DNA of 64,000 nucleotides. Origin: G965215055 sp965242685. GTDB taxonomy: Bacteria > Pseudomonadota > Gammaproteobacteria > UBA4575. How positions within the stretch are numbered: position 1 is the stretch's first letter; every line of letters starts with the position of its first letter. The notes under the pieces were generated by a model. It saw only the letters and a program-made list of their open reading frames with translations, was not told the DNA's origin and searched no databases. Below are positions 17,839 to 27,181 of this stretch, piece by piece. A program made the position numbers and the translations under genes. The stretch lies in NCBI GenBank assembly GCA_965242685.1, contig OZ251487.1, forward strand, positions 620,001 to 684,000, given 5' to 3'.

Positions 17839-19002
17839 TTACTTCAATAACGCGTGCAAGCCTTTTTCAAGCCTTTTCAGCCCCTCGGCAACGTCATCAT
17901 ACGGCAGGGCACCGTAGGAAAGCCTCAGATAACGTCCTTGGTTGATACCGAAAGCCGAGCCCGGAATAGTCGCAACCTGGAACCTTTCAATTAAGGCCTT
18001 TGTCAATTCTAAATCGTCCATCTGCGTATCGAGGTTGAGCAGCACGTAGAATGCACCTTCCGAACTCGGTATATCTTTCAGGCAGGTGAACGCTGACAAG
18101 GCGTCAAGAGCCATTGTGCGTTTTTGCGACATGGCTTCAAGGTTTTTGCAGATAAACGTTTCGCCGGCTTCAAGTGCACCAATGGCCGCATGTTGAGAGA
18201 TAACCGGAGGGGATATCAAAATAGTGTCCTGTATCTTTTTGACGGGACGTAACAGGTGTTGCGGGATTACCATGTAGCCTATACGCCAACCTGCAAAACC
18301 GAAACCCTTTGAAAATGAAAACAGGGAAATGGTGTAGTCGCTCGTATCGGGGTTCGATCCAGCTGAAAAATGTCGGTGGCGTCCGTAATAAAAATGTTCG
18401 TAAGCTTCATCGCTGATATGATAGATACGATGCCGTTTGCAAAGATTATTGACGGCACTTAACTCCTCTTTTGTATATACGGCACCGCTGGGGTTGTTGG
18501 GGCTGATTGTTACGATGGCTTTGGTCTTTTCGGTAATTGCGGCCTCCAGATTGTCTATGGACAAGTGAAAGCTTTGATCAGTGGCAACTGCAACGGGTCT
18601 GCATTGTTCCATTACCAAAGACATCTCATGGTTGAAGTAGTAGGGTAGAGGTACGATGACTTCGTCGCCCGGGTCGGTAGTGGCAAGTATGGCGGTATTG
18701 AATGCCATGTTCGATCCCGCCGTAACGACAACCGTATTGCCAGAGTCGATTTTTATACCGTTTTCCGTAATGAGCTTGCGCTCCAGCGCCCGCTTTAGCT
18801 CAGGGATTCCTTCAACCGGGCCATAGTGATTTATGGATGGGTCTGCCAGGCATTGCTGTACTCTGCGGAACGCTTGCGGAGGCGGGCCATGAGAAGCGAC
18901 ACCTTGTCCAAAAGAAATGGTTCCCGCGTGCTTACGTGCCAATTCGGCTATCAGGGGGATAATCGGGCTTTGTACAACTTGCAGTCGGCGGCTACTTTCC
19001 AT
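17839..19002 (-). CDS. PLP-dependent class I/II aminotransferase
   Basis: A 387-residue fold-type I aminotransferase. It shows GQGVASHGPPP near the N-terminus, SPNNPSGAVYTKEEL with the Asn that contacts the cofactor, SDEAYEHFYY with the Asp, and SFSKGFGFAGWRIGYMV with the PLP lysine. A C-terminal Arg lies in GRYLRLSYG. The closest pattern is the aspartate/kynurenine aminotransferase-like group; the substrate is not predictable. I place the start at ATG 19002 (MESSRRLQVVQSP), because upstream codons run into the NorD-like gene. It is 37 bases downstream of that gene and could be the last cistron of the operon. Confidence 0.87.
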   Translation of the reverse strand: MESSRRLQVVQSPIIPLIAELARKHAGTISFGQGVASHGPPPQAFRRVQQCLADPSINHYGPVEGIPELKRALERKLITENGIKIDSGNTVVVTAGSNMAFNTAILATTDPGDEVIVPLPYYFNHEMSLVMEQCRPVAVATDQSFHLSIDNLEAAITEKTKAIVTISPNNPSGAVYTKEELSAVNNLCKRHRIYHISDEAYEHFYYGRHRHFSAGSNPDTSDYTISLFSFSKGFGFAGWRIGYMVIPQHLLRPVKKIQDTILISPPVISQHAAIGALEAGETFICKNLEAMSQKRTMALDALSAFTCLKDIPSSEGAFYVLLNLDTQMDDLELTKALIERFQVATIPGSAFGINQGRYLRLSYGALPYDDVAEGLKRLEKGLHALLK

Positions 19003-19039
19003 CTGCAAAATAACTCTGAAAGGTTGAGGGGCGGGGCTT

Positions 19040-21307
19040 TTATATGGTAATGCGTCTGTATATGTCGGAGACTTTATAGGGAAGTTTGTCCACCCGATCA
19101 ACCACTGTAAAATTAACGGCCCCATACATGTGCTTCAGATAGTCCATCGCTTTTTGATCTATTGTTATGCAGAAAGGATGAATGCCGAGTGATTTTGCTT
19201 CAATGAGTGCCCGCCGTGTATCTTCAATTCCGTATTTTCCCCTGTACCCATCTTGATCGTCCGGCTTGCTGTCCGACAACGTTATTAAAAGTTTCGTGCG
19301 CGCTTCTACTTGATACAGTAGTTTTGTCAAATGGCGGATTGCCACTCCCATGCGCGTGTAATCCTGTGGTTGAATCCCGCTGATGCGTGCCTTAATCTCG
19401 TCACCATACGGCTCGTCGAACTCTTTTACTTTGTAAAGGTGGCAGCGTTCGTGGGTGAGTCCGGAGAATCCATAGATGGCATAGCGGTCGCCGAGTATTT
19501 CCAACGATTCACAAAGTAGTACCAATGCCTCCCGTTCCATGTCATTAACCCATCCCGCCGTCGAGCCGCTCATGTCAATCATGAACATGGCGGCAATGTT
19601 TCGCTCAGTCTTTTGTGATCTAGTGAACAGGCTTTGTGGGGCTTCCAAGCCTCTTTGAGTTTCAGAAAGTGCTTCGATGATCGCATCAATGTCAATGTCG
19701 TCGCCATAGGGCTGTCGTTTGGCACGTTTGTTATCCCCGCGTAGCGCCTCGAATGTTCTACGCAATTGAATTGACAGTAAGCGATGTTTTTTCAGGGTTT
19801 TGTTGACAAACTCATCGTGCACGGGTTGGATGACTAATTCCTTGAGCTGACACCATTCTTTACGATACTTCTGGCGCGAATGATCCCATTCGTCATAGAA
19901 GTATATTTCTGCATTTTTTTTGGGAACACATTGGTTTGCTTCCCGTCCTTTCTCGATGTAGTTCTGGTAGGCACCTGGTCCTACGGTTTTCAGATACCTG
20001 TCGGGAATTTCTCCAAAGTCTTGTAATATGGAGGTTAGTAATTGCTCCACGTCCTTGGGAAGTTTGACCGGACTGTCTTCAAATTTTAGTTGAATCTCGT
20101 AACCGCCTGGCGAGATGCCGTCTTCCGTTTTCTCGACGGAGAAACCTTTGTCTCGATCTTCATTTTGTGATGAGTCGATAATACCCTGTTGAGTTCGATC
20201 GGTTTCCAGTTCCCGCCGGAGTTCAGTCAATCTGTCTCTTAAAGCTTCTTCTTCGCGCCTTTTTCGTTTTTGTACGACCTTCCAAGTTTCCTGCGGGTGT
20301 AAGTTGCCCTGGTAGATTTTATCTTCCGGTACGTTTGGCTCTTTATATACGGTTTCCAGGAAAAACATTGAGTCTTGAACGGTAGCTCCTGTTTCCTTTA
20401 GCTTTTTAATTGCGCGCTGCCATTTTTTTGAAAGATCCGGTTGTCTGTCCGTGGCGTGTAGATTTTTCATGTAGCGGGCAACACCCGGTAGTTCGCGTTC
20501 GATACACGCATCCAAACGTATTGTTTCCAGCTTGTAGAACAAGTCCAATGCACGTTCCGGATTCTGATAGGTTTTGGCCATGGCGTTTATGTTCATGTGC
20601 CACGTTCCGAACCGGGATTGCGCCCACTGGTGCACGGCCATGGCCTTATATAGCAAGAAATTCTCTTCAATGCTGTCGAATCTGGAGAGTGCTTCCGGCA
20701 GCCGTATCGTCTCAGTGTCGGTATAGAGTGAATCGCCGGCCCGAATACCCAATCTTCTTCCATGTAAGCCGACTATGAAACTCTCCAGTATTTGAGCGAC
20801 GTCTTCAAGAATAACGCCGGTCGGGACAAGGGAAATGGATTGTACGTATTCATCAACGTTCCTCATGGTGGCGATGGCGCCGTTTACCCCTGTGTTGTCA
20901 TAAACATCCAATAACCTGACGATCCAATCATCCCATTTCTCTTCGTCGATTAATTGTAGGCTTCTTGGTGCGAAATGGCAGAAGTTGTAGGCAAGCTCGA
21001 CGCTCGTATTACGAATCTTGTCAACCGAATGTAAAAAGCGGTCTTGCTCGGCCTTGGCGAACTCAGCCAGATGCTTGGCGGGTTCAAATACGCTACGACG
21101 TGAGGAAAGTACTTGGTCAACAAGTAACTCCATGCGTAATTGAAGTTCGCGTACACCCATTCCTCCATATTGTGCACTGGCGGCTATGTGGTTCTTTCTC
21201 TCTGAAGAATTTATGCGGTCACCTTGGTAGTCGGGAATTTTATTGCTTTTGCCTTCTTTGGATGTTTGGTGTTTTCTCCACAACGTGCTGAGTAAAGATA
21301 TGACCAT
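19040..21307 (-). CDS. NorD/CbbO-like protein with C-terminal VWA domain
   Basis: A 755-residue soluble protein. The C-terminal 190 residues form a von Willebrand A domain with a complete MIDAS: DMSGSTAGW at about residue 575, Thr in YTRMGVAIRHL and Asp in TLSDSKPDDQDGY. The long helical N-terminal half (W/E/R-rich, with VRELQLRMELLVDQVLSSRR and a charged stretch around residues 330-400) is typical of NorD and CbbO. Those proteins work with a MoxR-type AAA+ ATPase (NorQ, CbbQ) to activate nitric oxide reductase or Rubisco. No MoxR ATPase, nor genes or Rubisco genes, lie in this window. The start ATG is 2 bases from the stop of the J-protein gene, so co-transcription is likely. The target enzyme is unknown. 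Confidence 0.85.
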   Translation of the reverse strand: MVISLLSTLWRKHQTSKEGKSNKIPDYQGDRINSSERKNHIAASAQYGGMGVRELQLRMELLVDQVLSSRRSVFEPAKHLAEFAKAEQDRFLHSVDKIRNTSVELAYNFCHFAPRSLQLIDEEKWDDWIVRLLDVYDNTGVNGAIATMRNVDEYVQSISLVPTGVILEDVAQILESFIVGLHGRRLGIRAGDSLYTDTETIRLPEALSRFDSIEENFLLYKAMAVHQWAQSRFGTWHMNINAMAKTYQNPERALDLFYKLETIRLDACIERELPGVARYMKNLHATDRQPDLSKKWQRAIKKLKETGATVQDSMFFLETVYKEPNVPEDKIYQGNLHPQETWKVVQKRKRREEEALRDRLTELRRELETDRTQQGIIDSSQNEDRDKGFSVEKTEDGISPGGYEIQLKFEDSPVKLPKDVEQLLTSILQDFGEIPDRYLKTVGPGAYQNYIEKGREANQCVPKKNAEIYFYDEWDHSRQKYRKEWCQLKELVIQPVHDEFVNKTLKKHRLLSIQLRRTFEALRGDNKRAKRQPYGDDIDIDAIIEALSETQRGLEAPQSLFTRSQKTERNIAAMFMIDMSGSTAGWVNDMEREALVLLCESLEILGDRYAIYGFSGLTHERCHLYKVKEFDEPYGDEIKARISGIQPQDYTRMGVAIRHLTKLLYQVEARTKLLITLSDSKPDDQDGYRGKYGIEDTRRALIEAKSLGIHPFCITIDQKAMDYLKHMYGAVNFTVVDRVDKLPYKVSDIYRRITI

Positions 21308-21309
21308 GG

Positions 21310-22050
21310 TTACAATGTTTTTTTGAGCAAAAGCTCTTTGGCCTGATTTACTTTGGTAGCCAGATAGTCGTTTCCACCCCGGTCAGGATGAAGCTTTTGC
21401 ATTAGCCTGCGGTGTGTCTCAATAATTTCTTCACGGGTCGCATTGCCGTTCACACCAAGTATGTTGCGGGCGTCATTTACAGTCATGGAAGAGTTTTTGG
21501 CGACTTGTTGTTGCCCCCCGGCACGGGCATGTTCGTCTATTTGCTCTTTCCAAGTACCTTTGTGGGTCCTTTCCAGATAAGCCTCCAGTAATTGCACGGA
21601 ATCTGTATCGATGTGTAGTAATTCCTCGTACATTTTCACGAGTTCCATAACCGACATATCACTCAGGTGTTTGCCCGCATGGCTGCCTTTTTTTACAGTA
21701 CCGTTCATAGCACCGGAAGCGAGGTCCAGTGTCATGCTGAGATATTCGGTTTCCACACTTGAGCTCCGGTTTGTATCGGGACTTGAGTATGTACCTCTGA
21801 AGTGAGTAAAAAGTCTTCCCAGAAAAGGAGTATAGCTGAGCAGTGACAGCGCTTTTTGCAACAAGGGGATAATTGCGGCAAATACTGCAAATAACCAATG
21901 CAGCTTTCCCGTCATCGCCAATCCGATCAAGATGATTGCCGCAAGAATCAAGATGGATTGAATCTTTTTTTGCCTGGGCTGTTTACGCAGCCAGTGGACG
22001 GCCAGCAATATCCCGATGATTGCGGCAATGACCAAGAGTGACTGAATCAT
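21310..22050 (-). CDS. Membrane-anchored J-domain protein
   Basis: A 246-residue protein with two or three N-terminal transmembrane segments (SLLVIAAIIGILLAVHWL; ILILAAIILIGLAMTG; WLFAVFAAIIPLL), a linker, and a C-terminal J domain. The J domain contains the HPD tripeptide in RLMQKLHPDRGGND (about residue 220) and lacks the Gly/Phe and zinc-finger regions of DnaJ. The arrangement resembles Pam18/Tim14-like J proteins. It should recruit DnaK to the membrane near its client. The gene overlaps the upstream VWA gene by four bases (ATGA) and is 2 bases from the NorD-like gene. Confidence 0.85.
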   Translation of the reverse strand: MIQSLLVIAAIIGILLAVHWLRKQPRQKKIQSILILAAIILIGLAMTGKLHWLFAVFAAIIPLLQKALSLLSYTPFLGRLFTHFRGTYSSPDTNRSSSVETEYLSMTLDLASGAMNGTVKKGSHAGKHLSDMSVMELVKMYEELLHIDTDSVQLLEAYLERTHKGTWKEQIDEHARAGGQQQVAKNSSMTVNDARNILGVNGNATREEIIETHRRLMQKLHPDRGGNDYLATKVNQAKELLLKKTL

Positions 22051-22757
22051 CCGGATTGGTCGATCAACTGTTTAATTATTTCATTACTTAAGGCCGAGTT
22101 TCGCTGCTGTACCGACTTCAGTGCTCGTACACCGCCCATAGTGTATGTCGCCACTGCACTTAATAACGCGCGTAACTGCCTTGCACTGGATTGGTCAAAC
22201 CGACAGTAAGCTCCTCTGGTAATTCGAGAGATCTCCCGAAAGGTTTGTTCTGCAAGCAAGTTATAGCCTTCCTGAAACATGAAAGCAGGAATCCCTCGCA
22301 ACGTCAGCTTTCCGGCTGTTCTCAGTACGTCATCGGCTGACTCTTCCATACAGTCACCAATGAACACCAAGGCATTGATTTTTTGGCTTCCGGTTTGCAA
22401 GGCGGTATGTTCGAGTATGCGCCGAATTTGCGTCTGGCCGGCTTTACAGTGGACAGACGTCATCTGCTGCTGTAGTTGTAGTGCGTTTTTGCTCCAGGCA
22501 GTTGCATGAAATTCGTTGTAGCCCTGATAATAGCAAAGCTGGATTTGCAGTTGTCCGAGGGCTGCGGTTTCCGTGAACATGTCGGCTTGAATTTGGCAGG
22601 CCGTGTCCCAACATGGTTCACGGCTGGCCGTAGCATCCATACCGAAGACAAGCCTGCCCGTCGTGTGGGAATCCGCGGTAACGGGAATTTTTGACGCCTG
22701 ATCCAAAAAGGCCTTCACGGAAGTAGAGTGGGTCGCTAAGCTTTTCGGCTTTTTCAT
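22047..22757 (-). CDS. VWA-domain protein, first gene of the J-protein/NorD-like operon
   Basis: A 236-residue soluble protein that is nearly all one von Willebrand A-like domain. RLVFGMDATASREPCWDTA supplies a DxTxS variant of the MIDAS motif, and NALVFIGDCMEESADDVL contains the later Asp. VWA proteins of this sort bind protein partners through the metal. It begins the minus-strand operon that continues with the J protein, the NorD-like protein and an aminotransferase. Functions of this VWA/J-protein pair are not known to me. Confidence 0.82.
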   Translation of the reverse strand: MKKPKSLATHSTSVKAFLDQASKIPVTADSHTTGRLVFGMDATASREPCWDTACQIQADMFTETAALGQLQIQLCYYQGYNEFHATAWSKNALQLQQQMTSVHCKAGQTQIRRILEHTALQTGSQKINALVFIGDCMEESADDVLRTAGKLTLRGIPAFMFQEGYNLLAEQTFREISRITRGAYCRFDQSSARQLRALLSAVATYTMGGVRALKSVQQRNSALSNEIIKQLIDQSG

Positions 22758-22883
22758 GGCGGAACCGGTGAGTAGATAGTTTTCACTTTCAGTTTAACCT
22801 AAATTCGCATACTGTTTCGTGCGGGTATTCAGTTTCCGTAGATATATAGACATATAATGTGAAACTGGAGGGCCTTAGAGGAA

Positions 22884-23849
22884 ATGCCAAGATTTGTTGC
22901 GAGAGACGGTTACCGGACAAGCCTTTCCGGTAGCAGAAGAAGCAGACAGAACGCAAAACTGCGAAACTGGCTGTATTTGATCATTCTGAGCATCATGTTT
23001 GGTAGTGCCCCCATGTTCAACAAACTGGCGGTGCAGGATTTTTCCCCCGTTGCAATGACTGCCGTCAGGGTATATGTTGCTGCTATAGTCCTGGCCGTCA
23101 TTGCATTTATTCGCAAAGAATCCTTTGGTTTTTTGCGTAATACCTGGGGACTATTAGTCGTACTGGCGGTTTTCGGCAACTGCCTGCCTTTCTACCTGAT
23201 CAGCTGGGGCCAACAAACCGTAGATAGCACGATTACCGGGATACTGATGGCGATTATGCCGCTGGTGACAATTGTCCTGGCTCATTTTTATATTGTCGAG
23301 GAAAGGCTTACGGTATTTCGGATCGTCGGGTTTCTGCTGGGTTTTGCGGGGATAGTCATGCTGTTCGGCCCTACGGCGTTAGCCAACCTTGAGAACAGTG
23401 CAAGCATGGTTATCTCCATGCTTTCAATCGTGAGCAGTGCCGTGTTCTACGCGATTGCTACGGTACTCGCAAAACGCCTGCAAGAAATCAGCTTTCTCGC
23501 AGTTTCTACGGTGGTGATGGCTATTGCGAGTCTGGTAATGCTGCCCGCATTAATATTGACCAGCGATGAATGGCTGATAGAAACCTACAGCACGGGATTC
23601 CTGGCACTTTTGGCTTTGGGCATATTCCCTACTGCCTTGGCGACAATTATGTTTTTCGCCATCATTGCACGGGCAGGCCCATCGTTTCTGTCACAAAGCG
23701 GATATCTGATACCGGTCTGTGCAGTACTTATGGGAGTCATGTTTCTTGATGAAGTCGTTGACGTACTTACGGTCATCGCATTGATAGTCATACTGGCCGG
23801 CATTGCCATCTCTCAGCACAAAAAGAATCCTGTTGCGAAAATTGATTGA
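22884..23849 (+). CDS. EamA/DMT-family transporter
   Basis: A 321-residue inner-membrane protein with about ten hydrophobic segments arranged as two EamA repeats. The first begins at LYLIILSIMFGSAPMFNKLAV and the second near SMVISMLSIVSSAVFYAIATV. SWGQQTVDSTITGILMAIMP is the usual loop of the first repeat. It probably exports a small metabolite such as an amino acid; the substrate cannot be told. A good ribosome-binding site (AGAGGAA) precedes ATG 22884. It is divergent from the VWA operon. Confidence 0.88.
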   Translation: MPRFVARDGYRTSLSGSRRSRQNAKLRNWLYLIILSIMFGSAPMFNKLAVQDFSPVAMTAVRVYVAAIVLAVIAFIRKESFGFLRNTWGLLVVLAVFGNCLPFYLISWGQQTVDSTITGILMAIMPLVTIVLAHFYIVEERLTVFRIVGFLLGFAGIVMLFGPTALANLENSASMVISMLSIVSSAVFYAIATVLAKRLQEISFLAVSTVVMAIASLVMLPALILTSDEWLIETYSTGFLALLALGIFPTALATIMFFAIIARAGPSFLSQSGYLIPVCAVLMGVMFLDEVVDVLTVIALIVILAGIAISQHKKNPVAKID

Positions 23850-24037
23850 GGTCTTCATACTTTTTGCGGGAAAGTTTCGGTCTCTATTAGTCGCTATCCC
23901 GTACTTGCAAACATGCGGTCATCCTAAAATAATACTCCGAATTGCTTATATCCAAGCAGCGGAGTTGCGCCGTTTGAAAGCAAGTATTTATGGAGTCCGG
24001 TAATATTTTCAACACTTGTACAAGCATATAATAAAAA

Positions 24038-24316
24038 ATGGAACATCATCACTTACAGCAAATGAACACCTCCCCCTCTAGTAGAGCAGAACCGGCCACC
24101 AGGTCTGATATTGAACTTGTGCGCAAGGATATAGATGTGCTTAGGACAGAATTGAAAGGTGAGATGCAGGTTGCCAATTCTGAATTGCAAGGTGAGATTC
24201 AAGCGTTACAGGCTGGTATATCTTCAATAGTCACTACAATTCTTGTCATAGCCGCCATCTTTGGGGCACTGATGACGATATTGAAGATAACGGCCTGGAA
24301 AGAGAAAAAACAGTAG
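24038..24316 (+). CDS. Small coiled-coil membrane protein (DUF1640/CCDC90-like pattern)
   Basis: A 92-residue protein with a charged coiled coil (SDIELVRKDIDVLRTELKGE through EIQALQ) and one C-terminal transmembrane segment (SIVTTILVIAAIFGALMTIL) ending in a basic tail. This arrangement matches many small bacterial proteins related to DUF1640. No function can be given. The start may be ATG 24038 or ATG 24062: a TATAAT at 24027-24032 is so close to the first ATG that, if it is a promoter, the second would be used. No clear ribosome-binding site is seen for either. Confidence 0.65.
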   Translation: MEHHHLQQMNTSPSSRAEPATRSDIELVRKDIDVLRTELKGEMQVANSELQGEIQALQAGISSIVTTILVIAAIFGALMTILKITAWKEKKQ

Positions 24317-24398
24317 GTGAGACTCTCTGTAATGCTTGCGATTGGGTGATGAGTATGCATCGAGCTAATCGGCAAATGTTACTGCCTGTCGTCTTTTG

Positions 24399-25970
24399 TT
24401 ATCCCGAGATGAATTCAGCGACATAGTCGCCTAGCAGGTATGCAAGCGAGGTGATGATGGCTATGCAGCATAGGTTAAGCCAGAATCCCGATTTACGCAT
24501 TTGCCATATCGAGACGTGCCCGGAACCGAATACGATGGCATTGGGTGGGGTGGCAGTAGGGAGCATAAAGGCGCAGCTTGCCGCGATGGTAGCCGGAATG
24601 ATCAAGTTATAGGGGTTGATGTCGAAAGACGGGGCAATTGCGGCAAGCAAAGGTATCAATGTGGCCGTAGTGGCGGTATTGGAGGTCAATTCCGTTAAAA
24701 ATACTATCCCTCCAATGAGGATCAATAAAATCAGGATTGGTGGCATAAAGGAAAGCATGGTAGCTTGTGCGCCGATAAATTCCGTTACGTTGTTGATTTT
24801 CACGGCGGCGGCCAGACTCAACCCTCCACCCAGAAGAAACAAGATTCCCCAAGGTAAATCTCGCGTATCTTTCCATTCCAGGATAAATGTTTTGGTGTCG
24901 CTTCCCGACAGTTTTTTGGCAGGAATGAGGAACAGCAGGATAGAGGAAAAGATGGCGATACCGGAATCCGTCATGCCGGCCAGAGGCATAACGATATTAC
25001 CGTTTATCGATAAAGAAATGTCTTGCAGGTAGCTGCGGCTTAGCCACAACAGGATCGTAAAACCGAAAATAAGCAGCACGATTTTTTCTTCACGGCTCAT
25101 GGGCTCCAGGTGCAGGTTTTCGTCTTCCATACTTTTTGGAGAATGTTCAAGCTTTACCCGATCAACCTTGTAAATCATCTTGGTAAATAACCACCAACAA
25201 ACGATCAATAAAATGACCGCAACGGGTGCACCGATTTGGGACCACTCCAGGAAACTGATATCTTGCTGATGAGGCGAGTCAATAGAGTTCTTGGCAAAAG
25301 AAACGAAAAAAGAGTTCGGCAAGGTACCGATCACCGTAGAAATCCCTCCGATGGACGCCGCGTGCGCGATGCACAGCATTAGACACGCGGCAAAGGGATG
25401 GTTTTGAAAGGTTGCGGTGTTGTTGGCTTTGTTGATACTGGGTAGTAGTAATGCGATCACGCTCAGACCGATTGGCAGCATCATTGCCGTAGTTGCAGTA
25501 TTGGAAATGAAAGCGCTTAAAAATGCCGTTGCCAGCATGAGGCCGCCTATTATGTGGGAAGGGGAGTCCCCGACGTTTTTTAATACCGTAATTGCAACGC
25601 GCCGGTCCAACTTCCAGCGTTGAATTGCCGCGGCAATGATAAAGCCGCCGAGAAAAAGGAAAATAATGTTTGAGGCATAAGGGGCAGCGGCCTGCTTGAC
25701 ACTCGTGATACCGAATAAGGGGAATAGGGCGATGGGCAGCAATGCGGTTACACGGATGTCGGTAGCTTCGGTGAGCCACCAGACCGCCATCCATACCAGC
25801 ATGGCGAGGGTTGCTCTTGCGGGCGGGTCGAATGCGCTGATCTCGCCCTGTGCATTGAGATACTGGTCAGGTAGCAGGATGTAGGTAATCAACGCCCCCA
25901 GAGGGCCGGCCAGCAACCAAATAGAACCCCATAATGATTGGCTATGTACTGACGAAGACTGGTCAATCAC
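24399..25970 (-). CDS. DASS-family (SLC13) sodium/anion symporter
   Basis: A 523-residue polytopic inner-membrane protein of the divalent anion:sodium symporter family. Both signature SNT loops are present: AFISNTATTAMMLPIGLSV in the first half and ELTSNTATTATLIPLLA in the second. They form the sodium and substrate sites in the two inverted repeats. LPTATPPNAIVFGSGHV near the C-terminus is also family-typical. Substrates in the family are dicarboxylates, citrate or sulfate, and the sequence alone does not choose among them. The gene stands alone on the minus strand. Confidence 0.92.
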   Translation of the reverse strand: MIDQSSSVHSQSLWGSIWLLAGPLGALITYILLPDQYLNAQGEISAFDPPARATLAMLVWMAVWWLTEATDIRVTALLPIALFPLFGITSVKQAAAPYASNIIFLFLGGFIIAAAIQRWKLDRRVAITVLKNVGDSPSHIIGGLMLATAFLSAFISNTATTAMMLPIGLSVIALLLPSINKANNTATFQNHPFAACLMLCIAHAASIGGISTVIGTLPNSFFVSFAKNSIDSPHQQDISFLEWSQIGAPVAVILLIVCWWLFTKMIYKVDRVKLEHSPKSMEDENLHLEPMSREEKIVLLIFGFTILLWLSRSYLQDISLSINGNIVMPLAGMTDSGIAIFSSILLFLIPAKKLSGSDTKTFILEWKDTRDLPWGILFLLGGGLSLAAAVKINNVTEFIGAQATMLSFMPPILILLILIGGIVFLTELTSNTATTATLIPLLAAIAPSFDINPYNLIIPATIAASCAFMLPTATPPNAIVFGSGHVSIWQMRKSGFWLNLCCIAIITSLAYLLGDYVAEFISG

Positions 25971-26079
25971 TTTGCAACATTGTCACTATTCACTATGCAC
26001 AATCTTTCGTGTCCAATATTCTGATAGTACTTATAATATGATTGTTTTCATTGAAATTGGACAATGACATGGGTGCCCC

Positions 26080-27087
26080 TTGATTTTTGATAGCTTATCA
26101 CGCCCTGCCAGAGATTTGAGAATCTCGGTTACGGATCGCTGTAATTTCCGCTGTACGTACTGTATGCCTAGGAATGTATTTGATTCCAATTATGAGTTTT
26201 TGCGTAGGGATGACTTATTGACGTTTGAGGAAATCGTACGCATTGCAAAGATATTCGCTTCATTGGGAGTAAAAAAAATACGGCTCACGGGTGGTGAACC
26301 GCTGCTACGGAGGAATATTCCCGTACTGATTGAACAGCTTGCCAGAAACGAATCCATAGAAGATATAAGCCTGACTACGAACGGTGTATTGCTGACACAA
26401 AAACTGGCACGACAACTCAGGGATGCGGGGTTGAGGCGCGTTACTATCAGCTTGGATACACTTGATAATGACATTTTCAAGGTAATCAACGACGTTTCCT
26501 TTAACGTGAATCAGGTGCTACGGGCGATTGACAATGCCGAGTCGGTTGGCCTTGCACCAATTAAGATCAACATGGTGGTCAAGAAAGGAGTGAATGAACA
26601 TTCTATCTTGCCAATGGTAAGACATTTTCATGGAAGCGATAAAATCGTTCGGTTTATCGAGTTCATGGACGTTGGTAGCACCAATCACTGGTGTATGGAA
26701 GACGTTTTTTCGGCAAGAGAAATCATTGATCTTATCCGTCAGGAATTCGGGATCGAACCGGTCGACGCCAACTACAAGGGCGAGGTTGCCAAGCGCTGGC
26801 GTTACCGGGATGGCGGCGGTGAAATCGGTATCATTGCTTCGGTTACGCAACCATTTTGCCAAAGCTGTACGCGCGCAAGACTATCGGCTGAAGGCAAGCT
26901 GTACACCTGCCTGTTCGCAACCCAGGGATACGATCTCAGGCGCCTGTTGCGCAAAGAAAAGGATGATGAGTACATCATGGAAACCATCCGATCTATATGG
27001 AAAAATCGCACTGATCGCTACTCAGAGGTACGCACCTCGAAAACTGTGTTGCTGCCAAAAGTCGAAATGTCATATATTGGTGGCTAG
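26080..27087 (+). CDS. moaA: GTP 3',8-cyclase MoaA
   Basis: A radical SAM enzyme of 335 residues that starts molybdopterin synthesis by rearranging GTP. The N-terminal cluster motif is CNFRCTYCMP (CxxxCxxC), the second 4Fe-4S site is CQSCTRARLSAEGKLYTC, and the conserved C-terminal Gly-Gly is present (SYIGG). TTG 26080 is the first usable start in frame, since a stop lies at 26065. An eight-codon ORF with an ATG (26064-26090) overlaps this start in another frame. It could couple translation or betray a one-base error. No molybdenum-cofactor riboswitch fold was recognised in the 109-base leader. Confidence 0.95.
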   Translation: MIFDSLSRPARDLRISVTDRCNFRCTYCMPRNVFDSNYEFLRRDDLLTFEEIVRIAKIFASLGVKKIRLTGGEPLLRRNIPVLIEQLARNESIEDISLTTNGVLLTQKLARQLRDAGLRRVTISLDTLDNDIFKVINDVSFNVNQVLRAIDNAESVGLAPIKINMVVKKGVNEHSILPMVRHFHGSDKIVRFIEFMDVGSTNHWCMEDVFSAREIIDLIRQEFGIEPVDANYKGEVAKRWRYRDGGGEIGIIASVTQPFCQSCTRARLSAEGKLYTCLFATQGYDLRRLLRKEKDDEYIMETIRSIWKNRTDRYSEVRTSKTVLLPKVEMSYIGG

Positions 27088-27181
27088 AGAACGTAAGGGT
27101 GATCCGCGTGGCGGGCGGCTTGATGAAAGGATAAGTTTGGTGCCGAATTTTGGAGCGACTACGGCTTATTGCAAACCAGGG

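Noticed and set aside
25971..26079. Possible molybdenum cofactor riboswitch before moaA
   Set aside because: The leader is AT-rich and short, and I see no candidate for the conserved core.
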